From contig JBEKVI010000003.1 in NCBI GenBank assembly GCA_049514215.1, forward strand, positions 1 through 64,000: DNA of 64,000 bases, given 5' to 3'. Of the stretch, positions 16,892 through 25,633 are shown one piece after another. Under the pieces are notes generated by a model. That model saw nothing but the letters and a program-made list of their open reading frames with translations. It was not told where the DNA came from and did no database searches. Position 1 is the stretch's first letter. Each line of letters opens with the position of its first letter. The DNA is from BOG-994 sp049514215 (GTDB taxonomy: Bacteria; Pseudomonadota; Gammaproteobacteria; Burkholderiales; Burkholderiaceae_D). The translations under genes were made by a program, and so were the position numbers.

Positions 16892-17989
16892 CTACTTTCG
16901 GAGGCGCGACTGAAAGAAGGACAGCATTTCGGCTGAGAAATCGCGCGCTTGGTTCCCTTCGCTTCCAATGGTCACGCCCTTGTGCAGAAAGCCGCCCTCG
17001 ATCGAATAGCGGGTCAGCTCGGCCGCCGAGAGAGTGGCGCTGACTTCACCCGTACGCAGATCGAAGTACCTGCCGGCATCATCCATGTAAATCGTCGGAA
17101 AGATGGTCGAGGTCACCGCTTCGGCGATCGGCGTGGGCGGAACATCGGCTCGATCGAATGCATGGCGCGCACCCGGAAAGACCTTTAGCAGCGCGTCCTG
17201 TCCCGCGACCTCCAGGGCGTGTGCTTCGTCTTGACACTGTAGGAGCGACACCCAGTCGTCCCGGTCTCCTTGCAGGATTAGTAGCGCGGCATGATCGGCA
17301 AGGTGCGCCGAGCGGAACTGAACACCGCACCAAGGGTATCCGGCAACAACGGCGCGCAGGCCGTGGCCCTTTCCGAGCACCGCATCCGACACCGGCGCGG
17401 TTTCGGCCATGAGGACCGCTGTCCCTCCCCGGCTGCCGCCTGTCGCCCCGATCCGTTCGGGATCGATCTCGTTTCGCGAACGCAGGTATTTCACTGCAGC
17501 AAGGACGTCGTAGGCACTTGCGGCCCAGCTGACCTGGCTCTGGTCGGCGATCGTATTGCGGACATGCCGGGCATAAAACGGATCGATGAGCAGGACCGCG
17601 ATGCCCGCCGAAGTGAGCGTGGCCGCGTGCGCTAAATGGTGGGTACCGAGGTTGCCGCTACCGGGCGTCTCGATGACTGCGGCGAGGGCGCCCCGTGCGC
17701 CTGCGGGCATAAAAAGCTGTGCCGTCAAGAGCACGGGCGAACCGAGTTCACCCCTGAGCAGGGGTCCGTAGTCCTCGGGAGACGCGCTCTGAATGCGCAC
17801 GACTTCACCTTTGACCCCATTCGTTAAGGTTGCCGGCGACTCTGAAAATTGCTTCGAGTCGACCGAAGGCAACGCGGCATGCGGCCCGGATGCGGTGGCC
17901 GGGGCGGTCTCAGCAGCGACCGCGAGCGTGAGTGCCATGCTCCCCAGGGCCGCCGTCAATATTCCAAGCCTTGCCCGCAATTGACTCAT
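16892..17989 (-). CDS. secreted dienelactone-hydrolase-like alpha/beta hydrolase
   Basis: This 365-residue exported protein starts at the ATG at 17989, which has AGG-type ribosome sequence; a GTG-like extension to 18025 is unnecessary. The signal peptide covers about residues 1-26. The catalytic core shows YLRSRNEIDPERIGATGGSRGGTAVLM (nucleophile Ser in GGSRGG), GDRDDWVSLLQCQ (acid) and PGARHAFDR (His), as in the dienelactone hydrolase superfamily. A conserved Lys-Tyr region near the end suggests a distinct subfamily. It lies about 170 bp upstream of the first hydrolase on the same strand and could be a distant paralogue in function. Confidence 0.85.
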   Translation of the reverse strand: MSQLRARLGILTAALGSMALTLAVAAETAPATASGPHAALPSVDSKQFSESPATLTNGVKGEVVRIQSASPEDYGPLLRGELGSPVLLTAQLFMPAGARGALAAVIETPGSGNLGTHHLAHAATLTSAGIAVLLIDPFYARHVRNTIADQSQVSWAASAYDVLAAVKYLRSRNEIDPERIGATGGSRGGTAVLMAETAPVSDAVLGKGHGLRAVVAGYPWCGVQFRSAHLADHAALLILQGDRDDWVSLLQCQDEAHALEVAGQDALLKVFPGARHAFDRADVPPTPIAEAVTSTIFPTIYMDDAGRYFDLRTGEVSATLSAAELTRYSIEGGFLHKGVTIGSEGNQARDFSAEMLSFFQSRLRK

Positions 17990-18147
17990 GACCTGTCTCC
18001 ATCTTGATGTTATTGATCCCCTCACGCGTGCGCGCCAGGAGAGGCGCGAGCATGGTAGCAGAGGCGAGGGGCGGACTTTCGGGCAGGGCCGAACGGGCTT
18101 GCCAATCCCTGAGACAATAGGGACCGCTTTGTAATCCAGTTGGGACT

Positions 18148-19092
18148 ATGGCGAAGGTGGAAGCACCGGCAAGCGGGGCAAGCGAGGTCGAGCACGTAAG
18201 GCGGGGCACGATCTACGCCGTGTTGTGCTACCTGATCTGGGGCGCATTTCCGGTGTATTTCAAATCGCTCGAGCCGGTTCCCGCACTGCAGATTCTCGCG
18301 CATCGGATGGTCTGGTCGATGCTGTTTCTGGCGGTGGTCCTCCTTGCGAGGCGCCAATGGGGGTGGTTGCGTGCGGCTTGCTCCGATCGAAGCCTTCTGG
18401 CTCGGTTTGGCGCCAGCGCCGTGATGCTCTCGACGAACTGGTTCGTCTACATCTGGGCATGCAACTCGGATCACCTCGTCGATGCAAGCCTGGGTTATTT
18501 CATCAATCCCCTCGTCAACGTGCTCCTGGGATTTCTGTTCCTAAGGGAGCGGCTAAGACCAGCCCAATGGTTCTCGATCGCGATTGCCGCAACGGGTGTG
18601 GTCTGGTTGACGGTCGAGGCAGGTCAGCTGCCCTGGATCGGACTTACTCTGGCAGCAAGCTTCGCGCTCTACGGACTGTTGCGCAAAACCGCTCCCCTGG
18701 GTGCGTTGGAGGGCTTGGCGCTGGAGACCCTGTTGCTCTCGCCCTTCGCTCTGGCCTGCCTGCTGTGGCTGGGCTGGCAAGGCTCGAACGCGTTCTTCCA
18801 GGTACCTCCGGCCACGCGCGCGCTCCTTGTGGCGGCCGGGCCGATCACCGCCATCCCATTGCTGATGTTTGCCGCCGCAGCGCGCCGCATCTCTTTTTCG
18901 CTACTCGGTCTTTTGCAGTACATCTGCCCGAGTCTCCAACTGCTCTTGGGGGTGGCTTTCTACGGCGAGCCTTTTTCTACGGGCCGTGCCTTGGGCTATG
19001 GCGCGATCTGGCTCGCCCTTTTGGCCTACTCCCTCGAGGCATTCTGGCAGATCAGGCGCAACCTGGCGCCGCTCGGCCCGGCCCAGGCCTAG
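18148..19092 (+). CDS. rarD: EamA family transporter RarD
   Basis: This 314-residue inner-membrane protein has ten hydrophobic helices. RarD features include the start GTIYAVLCYLIWGAFPVYFKSLEPVPALQILAHRMVWS, NWFVYIWACNSDHLVDASLGYFINPLVNVLLGFLFLRERL, and FSLLGLLQYICPSLQLLLGV. The family was first linked to chloramphenicol sensitivity in Pseudomonas; its physiological substrate is unknown. It stops 22 bases from the convergent rhlE. Confidence 0.94.
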   Translation: MAKVEAPASGASEVEHVRRGTIYAVLCYLIWGAFPVYFKSLEPVPALQILAHRMVWSMLFLAVVLLARRQWGWLRAACSDRSLLARFGASAVMLSTNWFVYIWACNSDHLVDASLGYFINPLVNVLLGFLFLRERLRPAQWFSIAIAATGVVWLTVEAGQLPWIGLTLAASFALYGLLRKTAPLGALEGLALETLLLSPFALACLLWLGWQGSNAFFQVPPATRALLVAAGPITAIPLLMFAAAARRISFSLLGLLQYICPSLQLLLGVAFYGEPFSTGRALGYGAIWLALLAYSLEAFWQIRRNLAPLGPAQA

Positions 19093-19114
19093 TGGCGATC
19101 CCGCGGCGATTCGC

Positions 19115-20470
19115 TTAGCGTGCGCCCTTGCGGCCCGAGGGTCTCGCGCGCGCCGGCGAAGCGGGGGTCGCAGGGCGCGGCGCTCGGGGCGAAGCGATAC
19201 CGGGCACTGCTGGCCGCGCGGGTGTTCTTGCACGGCTTTGCTGCGTGTGCTCGGGGCCGCGATTGGCGTGCCGCGCGCCGGGCTTCGAATTGTGCCGGTC
19301 GGCGTTGCCTCGCGTCCGCTGGATCGGCTCTGGCTTTACGTTCAAATCCGGTTCGAACCCCGCCAAGACTTCCCTCTCGAAAGTGCGTCCGAGGACTTTC
19401 TCGATGTCGCGCAGGAGCGCCAACTCGTCCACGCAAACGAGGGAGACCGCTTCGCCACTCGCCCCGGCACGGCCGGTCCGTCCGATGCGGTGCACGTAGT
19501 CCTCAGGGATATTGGGCAGGTCAAAATTGACGACGTGGGGCAGCTGATCGATATCGATGCCGCGCGCGGCGATATCGGTTGCGACCAGGACCTTCAGTTG
19601 ATTCGCCTTGAATTCAGTCAGGGCGCGCGTGCGCGCCCCCTGACTCTTGTTGCCATGAATGGCCAGTGCCGTAATCCCGTCCTTGGCCAGCTGTTCGACA
19701 AGCCGATTGGCACCATGCTTGGTGCGCGTAAAGACCAGGACTTGCTGCCAGTCGTTGGATTTAATCAGCTTCGCAAGGAGGTCACGCTTGCGATCCCGAT
19801 CGACAAGAAGAATCTTCTGTGCAATGACTTCCACCGTCGCATTGCGGCGAGCCACTTCGATCATCGCCGGCCGGTTCAAAAGACCATCGGCCAAGGCCTT
19901 GATCTCATCTGAGAACGTCGCCGAAAAAAGCAGGTTTTGCCGTCGTCGTGGCAAGAGCGACAAGATGCGGCGGATATCCTTGATAAAACCCATATCGAGC
20001 ATCCGATCGGCCTCGTCCAAAACGAGGATCTCGATCTTGGACAGATCGAGCGTGCGCTGCTCGACGTGGTCCAGGAGGCGCCCGGGGGTCGCAACCAGAA
20101 TGTCGACCCCGCGCCGAAGCGTTGCAATCTGGGGCTGAATGCCCACGCCGCCAAAGATGGCAAGCGAGCGCAGGCCGGCGTATTTGCCGTAGGTTTGCAC
20201 GCTTTCCTCGACTTGGGCCGCGAGTTCTCGTGTGGGCGTGAGCACCAAGGCGCGGGGCGCCGACACCTTGGGCAGCGCCATGAGCCTTTGTAGAATCGGC
20301 AGCGCAAATCCGGCAGTCTTGCCGGTTCCTGTTTGTGCGCCGGCCATGAGATCACCGCCGGCTAGGATCGCTGGAATCGCCTTGATCTGGATGGGAGTGG
20401 GCTGCGTGTATCCGGCTTCGGATACGGCCCGCACGAGTTCCCCGGCGAGGCCGAGTTCTGAAAATGGCAT
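19115..20470 (-). CDS. rhlE: DEAD-box ATP-dependent RNA helicase
   Basis: This 451-residue RNA helicase has the full DEAD-box motif series in order: FSELGL with the Q motif, AQTGTGKT, PTRELA, TPGR, DEAD (VLDEADRMLDMGF), SAT, then in the second RecA domain VFTRTKHGANRL, ATDIAARGIDI and HRIGRTGR. A basic Arg/Pro/Ala-rich tail follows, as in RhlE. The ATG at 20470 starts the family sequence; the open frame to 20563 adds nothing conserved. RhlE acts in ribosome maturation and RNA decay. Confidence 0.95.
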   Translation of the reverse strand: MPFSELGLAGELVRAVSEAGYTQPTPIQIKAIPAILAGGDLMAGAQTGTGKTAGFALPILQRLMALPKVSAPRALVLTPTRELAAQVEESVQTYGKYAGLRSLAIFGGVGIQPQIATLRRGVDILVATPGRLLDHVEQRTLDLSKIEILVLDEADRMLDMGFIKDIRRILSLLPRRRQNLLFSATFSDEIKALADGLLNRPAMIEVARRNATVEVIAQKILLVDRDRKRDLLAKLIKSNDWQQVLVFTRTKHGANRLVEQLAKDGITALAIHGNKSQGARTRALTEFKANQLKVLVATDIAARGIDIDQLPHVVNFDLPNIPEDYVHRIGRTGRAGASGEAVSLVCVDELALLRDIEKVLGRTFEREVLAGFEPDLNVKPEPIQRTRGNADRHNSKPGARHANRGPEHTQQSRARTPARPAVPGIASPRAPRPATPASPARARPSGRKGAR

Positions 20471-20634
20471 GACAAGTCTTTTAAAAAGGGGTACCCCTCT
20501 CGCCGCGCGAGCGGGCCAGTCTTGGACGGAAACGGGAATTCGGTCGGATGCGACCGGAGTCACAAGGATCGGCTGCGATCCGGGGTTGGCTGCTTTGATC
20601 GCAGGCCCTGATTATAGCAGTTGCACGCGCGCGC

Positions 20635-21195
20635 TTACGGCTGTGATGCCCGATACGTATCCTTTTCAAGACGTTGCGGAGTCACGGCGACCGTGCGTGT
20701 GGCATCACTGACCCAGACGAGACCGTCCTGAATGGTGCATTGGAGCTGCATCGTTCGCTGAACCAGGCTAGCAAGACTCGTCAACTCCTGGTCGGCCACC
20801 GCAAACACCTCGACCTCGCCGACTCGTCCGAACTCGGCCACGACCCCACGCCACCACAAGGGTACGGCGCGACCGTAGGCCATGACCACAAGCCGTCGGG
20901 ATCGCGCAAGAGCCTTGTGCAGACGTTTGGGATCGGGGGTGCCCAGCTCGATCCAAAGTTCGGTTTCCCCCGTGAGATCCGTTATCCGCAGATGCGGTTC
21001 GTCCACGTCGGACAGTCCGCGGCCGAACTCCAGACGCTCGTTGGCAAACAGCGCAAAGGCAAGGACCCGTAACATCATGCGCACGTCCGTCTCTGACGGA
21101 TGGCGCGCAACCGTGAGCGGATATGTGGCGTAGTGTCCACGGTCAATGTCCGAGATCGCCAATTCGATTTTGAAGACGGTCGCGTTGAGCGCCAT
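20635..21195 (-). CDS. YaeQ family protein
   Basis: This 186-residue protein is a complete YaeQ member, a PD-(D/E)XK nuclease-like fold of uncertain role that can functionally replace RfaH in some tests. Visible family segments are ATVFKIELAISDIDRGHYATYPLTVARHPSETDVRMMLRVLAFAL, LSDVDEPHLRITDLTGETELWIELGTPDPKRLHKA (with the Glu and Asp of the site) and a beta-rich C-terminus. It is monocistronic. Confidence 0.93.
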   Translation of the reverse strand: MALNATVFKIELAISDIDRGHYATYPLTVARHPSETDVRMMLRVLAFALFANERLEFGRGLSDVDEPHLRITDLTGETELWIELGTPDPKRLHKALARSRRLVVMAYGRAVPLWWRGVVAEFGRVGEVEVFAVADQELTSLASLVQRTMQLQCTIQDGLVWVSDATRTVAVTPQRLEKDTYRASQP

Positions 21196-21398
21196 GTGCT
21201 GTTCGATCGATTCTTACTCTGAAAAACGGCTAGCCGCTCATAAAAGCAGACCCCTAGATCTCACCTAGAAGCCTAGGAAAAGCACCTAATCTCGAGGCCG
21301 CTGCCGCCGAGGATGCCTCTTGTCGAAGTGGCTTTTTACTACCCTCTGCATTTTTCGTGATAGAGAATCCGAGTACGCAATCGAGGTTTGTTCGCATC

Positions 21399-22547
21399 AT
21401 GATGAAATCAATATTCTTTTGGCTTTTTCTTGGCGTCCTGGGTCTGGGCTGGGAGAGCGCATTTGCGGCCGAGGTCGGAGTGACCGAGAACCGCATCGTA
21501 CTGGGTGAGTCGGCTCCCTTCACTGGTGCCGCCGCGCAGTTGGGGATCCAGTACAACCTGGGCGCCGAGGTTTATTTTGACGCCCTCAACGCCGCCGGTG
21601 GCATCTACGGGCGCAAGATCAAGATCATCACGGCCGACGACAAGTATGAAGCGAATCTGGCCGCCGTCAATACCGAACACCTGATCGACGAGGACAAGGT
21701 TTTCGCTCTGTTCGGCTATGTTGGTACTCCGACATCGAATGCGGCCTTACCGATTTTCACGCGCGAACATGTGCCCTTTTTTGCACCTTTCACCGGCGCT
21801 GAGAGTCTGCGGAATCCCGTCAACCGTTACGTGTTCAATATCCGTGCGGGCTACGTCGATGAAACCGAACATTTGATCGATCAACTCGCCAATCTCTCGG
21901 TCACCGATATCGCGGTGTTCTATCAGAATGACGCCTACGGACAGGCGGGACTGGCCGGCGTGCAGCGCGCGATGCAAAAGCGCAATCTGACTATTTCGGC
22001 GACGGCCACCGTGGAGCGAAACAGCACCGATGTCACCAAGGCAGTCGCAGCGCTACTTCCAAAGCAGCCCGCAGTCATCATCCAGATTAGCGCCTACCAA
22101 TCGTGCGCCGCGCTGATCCGTGAACTGAAAGCGCACGGCTACAACGGCCAGTTCTACAACGTATCGTTCGTGGGCAGCCAAGCGCTCGCGAACATCTTAA
22201 GTGATCAAGGCCCGGGAGTCGTGATTTCCCAGGTCGTGCCTTTCCCCTGGAAGCCGACGCTGCCGATCGTGCGCGAATTTCAGAAAGCGATGCAAGCCGC
22301 CGGCAAGGGCGAGAGCATCGACTATTCGAGCCTTGAAGGCTATATCGCCGCGCGGACCTTTACCGAAGGTCTGCGCCGGGCCGGCCCGAACCTGACCCGG
22401 GAAGGCCTGGTCTCCGCGCTGGAGACCATTACTCCGGCCAACTTCGATGGCGGCGGCTTCGATGTCAATTTCAATCCGCATAGCCACAGCGGGTCGCGCT
22501 TTGTCGAGCTCACAATGATTCTTCCGGACAGGAAGTTCCGCGACTGA
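21399..22547 (+). CDS. ABC transporter periplasmic substrate-binding protein (branched-chain amino-acid/LivJ type)
   Basis: This 382-residue exported solute-binding protein begins at the ATG at 21399 with GAGG upstream. A signal peptide covers about residues 1-24 (ending AFAAEV). The family features are ENRIVLGESAPFTGAAAQLGIQ, NAAGGIYGRKIKIITADDKYE, FALFGYVGTPTSNAALPIF and YSSLEGYIAARTFTEGLRRAG. No permease or ATPase genes lie nearby, so it is an orphan that must borrow a transport system or act as a sensor. It is flanked by the divergent yaeQ and an AsmA-like gene. Confidence 0.92.
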   Translation: MMKSIFFWLFLGVLGLGWESAFAAEVGVTENRIVLGESAPFTGAAAQLGIQYNLGAEVYFDALNAAGGIYGRKIKIITADDKYEANLAAVNTEHLIDEDKVFALFGYVGTPTSNAALPIFTREHVPFFAPFTGAESLRNPVNRYVFNIRAGYVDETEHLIDQLANLSVTDIAVFYQNDAYGQAGLAGVQRAMQKRNLTISATATVERNSTDVTKAVAALLPKQPAVIIQISAYQSCAALIRELKAHGYNGQFYNVSFVGSQALANILSDQGPGVVISQVVPFPWKPTLPIVREFQKAMQAAGKGESIDYSSLEGYIAARTFTEGLRRAGPNLTREGLVSALETITPANFDGGGFDVNFNPHSHSGSRFVELTMILPDRKFRD

Positions 22548-22565
22548 AGACACGCTCGCCGAAAA

Positions 22566-22579
22566 GCCCCGCTCGGGGC
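22566..22579 (+). terminator. GC hairpin downstream of the substrate-binding protein gene
   Basis: GCCCC and GGGGC with a four-base loop lie 18 bases beyond the stop codon. There is no T run, so function as a terminator is only possible. Confidence 0.3.
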
Positions 22580-22711
22580 CGAGCCCGGTCTCCACTGCCT
22601 TGAAGTTGCTTGGGTCTTGGCTGCCTCGCGATGCGCGCGTTATGATGGGACCATCACACCGATCACGCGGATCCAGCCCCGCTCATTTCACTCGGATCGG
22701 CGATCTATCCA

Positions 22712-23863
22712 ATGCGGGCCTCCACCAACCCCACCTCAAAGCGCGTACTCGTTTTCGTGGCGCTTGCCCTGGGCGCTTTGGGACTGGGCGTGGCGCTGTG
22801 CTTGCACCTGGCTAGCCAGAAGGCCCTGTCTCGCGTACAGGCAGCCTTGGGTCCGGATGCGACGGTCGGCACGATTCGCGTCGGTCTAAATCGCATCGAA
22901 ATCGACGACGTCAGGATCGCGCGACCCAGCGGATGGCCAGCGGCCGAGTTGTTTTCTGCCCAGCATGCGACCATCGACCTCAGCTTCCTGAGTCTACTGA
23001 GCTCCGAACCTTTGCACGTCACGAAGATTCGCCTACAGGGCGCGCTTCTGACTTCGCTGCGTCAGCGTGACGGCCACGTGCAGATTCTGCCGCCCATCCC
23101 GGCCTTGAATCCGCCACCCCGTTCCAATCCCACGACGCCGATCGCCAACGCCATCGACTCCTTGGAGATGGATGGCCGGGTCGAGATTTATGATGCCTCC
23201 GTGCGGACGCCGCCTTTGAAATTGGTCCTGGACCCCGTCCACGTCGAACTCGACGGAATCGCGATTCCCCTGGGTGACTCGAAAATGACACTGGATGCAA
23301 AAGGGGTCGTCCCGGGTCCCCAATCCGTCGCAGACGATGGCACGGTGGAACTGAAAGGCTGGATCACCAGAGGCAAAGGCGATTCGGAGATCACAACCCA
23401 GGTACGCCACGTCGCTCTCGTTCTTCTCCAACCCTATCTGCTTCGGGCGACCGAGTCCGGGGTGCGTGGGGGAACCCTCGATCTCGATCTGGATGCGCGC
23501 GTCACGGCCGGGCATCTGCACGCTCCTGGCACGCTCACGTTGAACCATCTCGAACTCGCCCCTGCAGGACATGGCCTAGAGACGTTCATGGGACTCTCGC
23601 GCGAGGTCGTACTGAAGGGCATGGAAAACGGCCACGGCAGTATCGAGACCCACTTCACCCTCGAGGGCAATCTCTCCGATCCGCAGTTTTTGCTCAACGA
23701 GGATCTCGCCATGCGAGCTGGTGCGGGGCTTGCCGAGGCGCTCGGCGTGAGCGTCTCGACGATCGCCAAGACGGTCGGCTCGGCCGGCCAGTCGGGAGCC
23801 GATCTCGCGGGCAAAATCGTCGAAGGCGCGCAAGGCGTCGTCAAGGGCCTCTTTTCGAAGTGA
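22712..23863 (+). CDS. AsmA/DUF748-like membrane-anchored periplasmic protein
   Basis: This 383-residue protein has one N-terminal membrane anchor (VLVFVALALGALGLGVALCLHLA) and a long beta-rich periplasmic part. Family traits are IRVGLNRIEIDDVRIARPSG, the LSFLSLLSSEPLHVTKIRLQGA segment, LEMDGRVEIYDASVRT, and repeated amphipathic strands as in AsmA-like bridge proteins of the envelope. It lacks the large size of YhdP/TamB. AsmA-like proteins are tied to phospholipid traffic to the outer membrane. The C-terminus is Gly/Ala-rich and helical (GAGLAEALGVSVSTIAKTVGSAG). Confidence 0.75.
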   Translation: MRASTNPTSKRVLVFVALALGALGLGVALCLHLASQKALSRVQAALGPDATVGTIRVGLNRIEIDDVRIARPSGWPAAELFSAQHATIDLSFLSLLSSEPLHVTKIRLQGALLTSLRQRDGHVQILPPIPALNPPPRSNPTTPIANAIDSLEMDGRVEIYDASVRTPPLKLVLDPVHVELDGIAIPLGDSKMTLDAKGVVPGPQSVADDGTVELKGWITRGKGDSEITTQVRHVALVLLQPYLLRATESGVRGGTLDLDLDARVTAGHLHAPGTLTLNHLELAPAGHGLETFMGLSREVVLKGMENGHGSIETHFTLEGNLSDPQFLLNEDLAMRAGAGLAEALGVSVSTIAKTVGSAGQSGADLAGKIVEGAQGVVKGLFSK

Positions 23864-23945
23864 GGGTCAGCGCCCCAAGCGGCGCACCGCGCATCGGGTA
23901 AGCTTCTGGTTTTACCGCAACCGCTGCCGAAGGATCGTCTAGACC

Positions 23946-25607
23946 ATGGCTCAATACGTCTACACCATGAACCGCGTGGGCAAGGTGGTGCCACCCAAGC
24001 GCGTCATCCTGAAGGATATTTCCCTGTCGTTTTTCCCTGGCGCCAAAATCGGTGTTCTGGGCCTAAATGGCTCTGGAAAATCGAGCCTTCTGAGAATCAT
24101 GGCCGGCGTGGATACCGATATCGTGGGGGAGGCCATCCCCATGCCGGGGATCAAGGTGGGCTACCTGCCCCAGGAGCCGCAGCTCGACCCAGAGAAAAGC
24201 GTTCGCGAGACAGTCGAGGAAGGGTTGGCCGAAACTTTCGAGGCCAAGCGGCGCCTCGACGAAATCTATGCGGCCTACGCCGAACCCGACGCTGATTTCG
24301 ACAAACTGGCGGCCGAGCAGGCGCACTACGAGGCCATTTTGGCGACGGCCGGCAATGACGCAGAACACCAGCTCGAAGTCGCCGCCGACGCGCTGCGACT
24401 GCCGCCCTGGGATGCGCGCATCGGTCCTCTTTCCGGGGGAGAAAAACGGCGTGTCGCATTGTGCCGGCTGCTTCTGTCCAAACCCGACATGCTGCTGCTG
24501 GATGAACCGACCAATCACCTGGATGCCGAAAGCGTCGACTGGCTCGAGCAGTTTCTCCAGAAATTCCCCGGCACGGTCGTCGGTGTGACGCATGACCGCT
24601 ACTTCCTGGATAACGCGGCCGAATGGATCCTCGAACTGGATCGCGGACATGGGATCCCCTGGAAGGGCAACTATAGCTCGTGGCTCGAGCAGAAAGAACA
24701 GCGCCTAAAGCAGGAAGAGGCCGGCGAGTCGGCGCGCCAGAAGGCCATCAAAAAGGAGTTGGAGTGGGTGCGTCAGAATCCTAAGGCGCGGCAGGCCAAA
24801 AGCAAGGCCAGGCTCGCACGCTTTGAAGAGTTGAGCTCGCACGAGTATCAAAAGCGCAATGAGACCCAGGAGATCTTCATTCCCGTGGCCGAGCGTCTTG
24901 GCAACGCTGTGTTGGAATTTCGCAATGTGCGCAAGGCCTTTGGCGAGCGCCTTCTGATCGAGGATTTGAGCTTCACGGTTCCCGCGGGGGCGATCGTGGG
25001 AATCATCGGCCCGAACGGTGCGGGAAAGTCCACCCTGTTTCGAATGATCGCCGGACGGGAGAAGCCCGATGCGGGAGAGGTCGTGGTCGGCCCGACCGTG
25101 AAGATGGCCTACGTCGAGCAATCGCGAGAATCGCTGGACAATGCAAAGACAGTTTTTGAGGATATTTCAGGAGGAGCCGACGTTCTTACGGTCGGCAAAT
25201 TCGAAATGCAATCGCGCGCCTATCTGGGGCGCTTCAACTTCAAGGGGGCCGACCAGCAAAAGCTCGTCGGCAATCTTTCCGGGGGCGAGCGGGGGCGCTT
25301 GCACCTGGCTAAGACGCTGCTTTTGGGGGGCAATTTGCTGCTCCTGGACGAACCGTCCAATGACCTCGACGTCGAGACCTTGCGCGCCCTGGAGGACGCC
25401 TTGCTCGAGTTTCCCGGAAGTGTCCTGGTCATTTCCCACGACCGCTGGTTCCTCGATCGGATCGCAACCCACATCTTGGCCTTTGAGGGCGATTCCAGGG
25501 TCACGTTCTTCGACGGCAACTATCAAGAATACGAGGCGGACAAGAAAAAACGCCTGGGCGAGGAGGCGGCCAAGCCCAAGCGGATCCGCTACAAAGCGCT
25601 GAAGTAG
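23946..25607 (+). CDS. ettA: energy-dependent translational throttle protein EttA (ABC-F)
   Basis: EttA is a cytosolic ABC-F ATPase that binds the ribosomal E site and gates the first peptide bond by ATP/ADP ratio. The 553-residue length is normal. Two ABC cassettes are clear: Walker A GLNGSGKSS and signature LSGGEKRR with LLLDEPTNHLD, then GPNGAGKST and LSGGERGR with LLLDEPSNDLD. The inter-domain linker (VRQNPKARQAKSKARLARFEEL) and the EttA-type start MAQYVYTMNRVGKVVPPKR are diagnostic. It is monocistronic. Confidence 0.97.
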   Translation: MAQYVYTMNRVGKVVPPKRVILKDISLSFFPGAKIGVLGLNGSGKSSLLRIMAGVDTDIVGEAIPMPGIKVGYLPQEPQLDPEKSVRETVEEGLAETFEAKRRLDEIYAAYAEPDADFDKLAAEQAHYEAILATAGNDAEHQLEVAADALRLPPWDARIGPLSGGEKRRVALCRLLLSKPDMLLLDEPTNHLDAESVDWLEQFLQKFPGTVVGVTHDRYFLDNAAEWILELDRGHGIPWKGNYSSWLEQKEQRLKQEEAGESARQKAIKKELEWVRQNPKARQAKSKARLARFEELSSHEYQKRNETQEIFIPVAERLGNAVLEFRNVRKAFGERLLIEDLSFTVPAGAIVGIIGPNGAGKSTLFRMIAGREKPDAGEVVVGPTVKMAYVEQSRESLDNAKTVFEDISGGADVLTVGKFEMQSRAYLGRFNFKGADQQKLVGNLSGGERGRLHLAKTLLLGGNLLLLDEPSNDLDVETLRALEDALLEFPGSVLVISHDRWFLDRIATHILAFEGDSRVTFFDGNYQEYEADKKKRLGEEAAKPKRIRYKALK

Positions 25608-25613
25608 CCGGAT

Positions 25614-25631
25614 GCCCAGGCGCCGCCGGGC
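25614..25631. terminator. hairpin between convergent ettA and aminopeptidase P genes
   Basis: GCCC-A-GGC and GCC-GGGC pair as a seven-pair stem with one bulged A and a three-base loop, between two stop codons. There is no T run. Confidence 0.4.
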
Positions 25632-25633
25632 GT

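Noticed and set aside
19341..19365. Another GTTCAAATCC-like T-loop
   Set aside because: It lies inside the rhlE coding sequence and has no cloverleaf partners.
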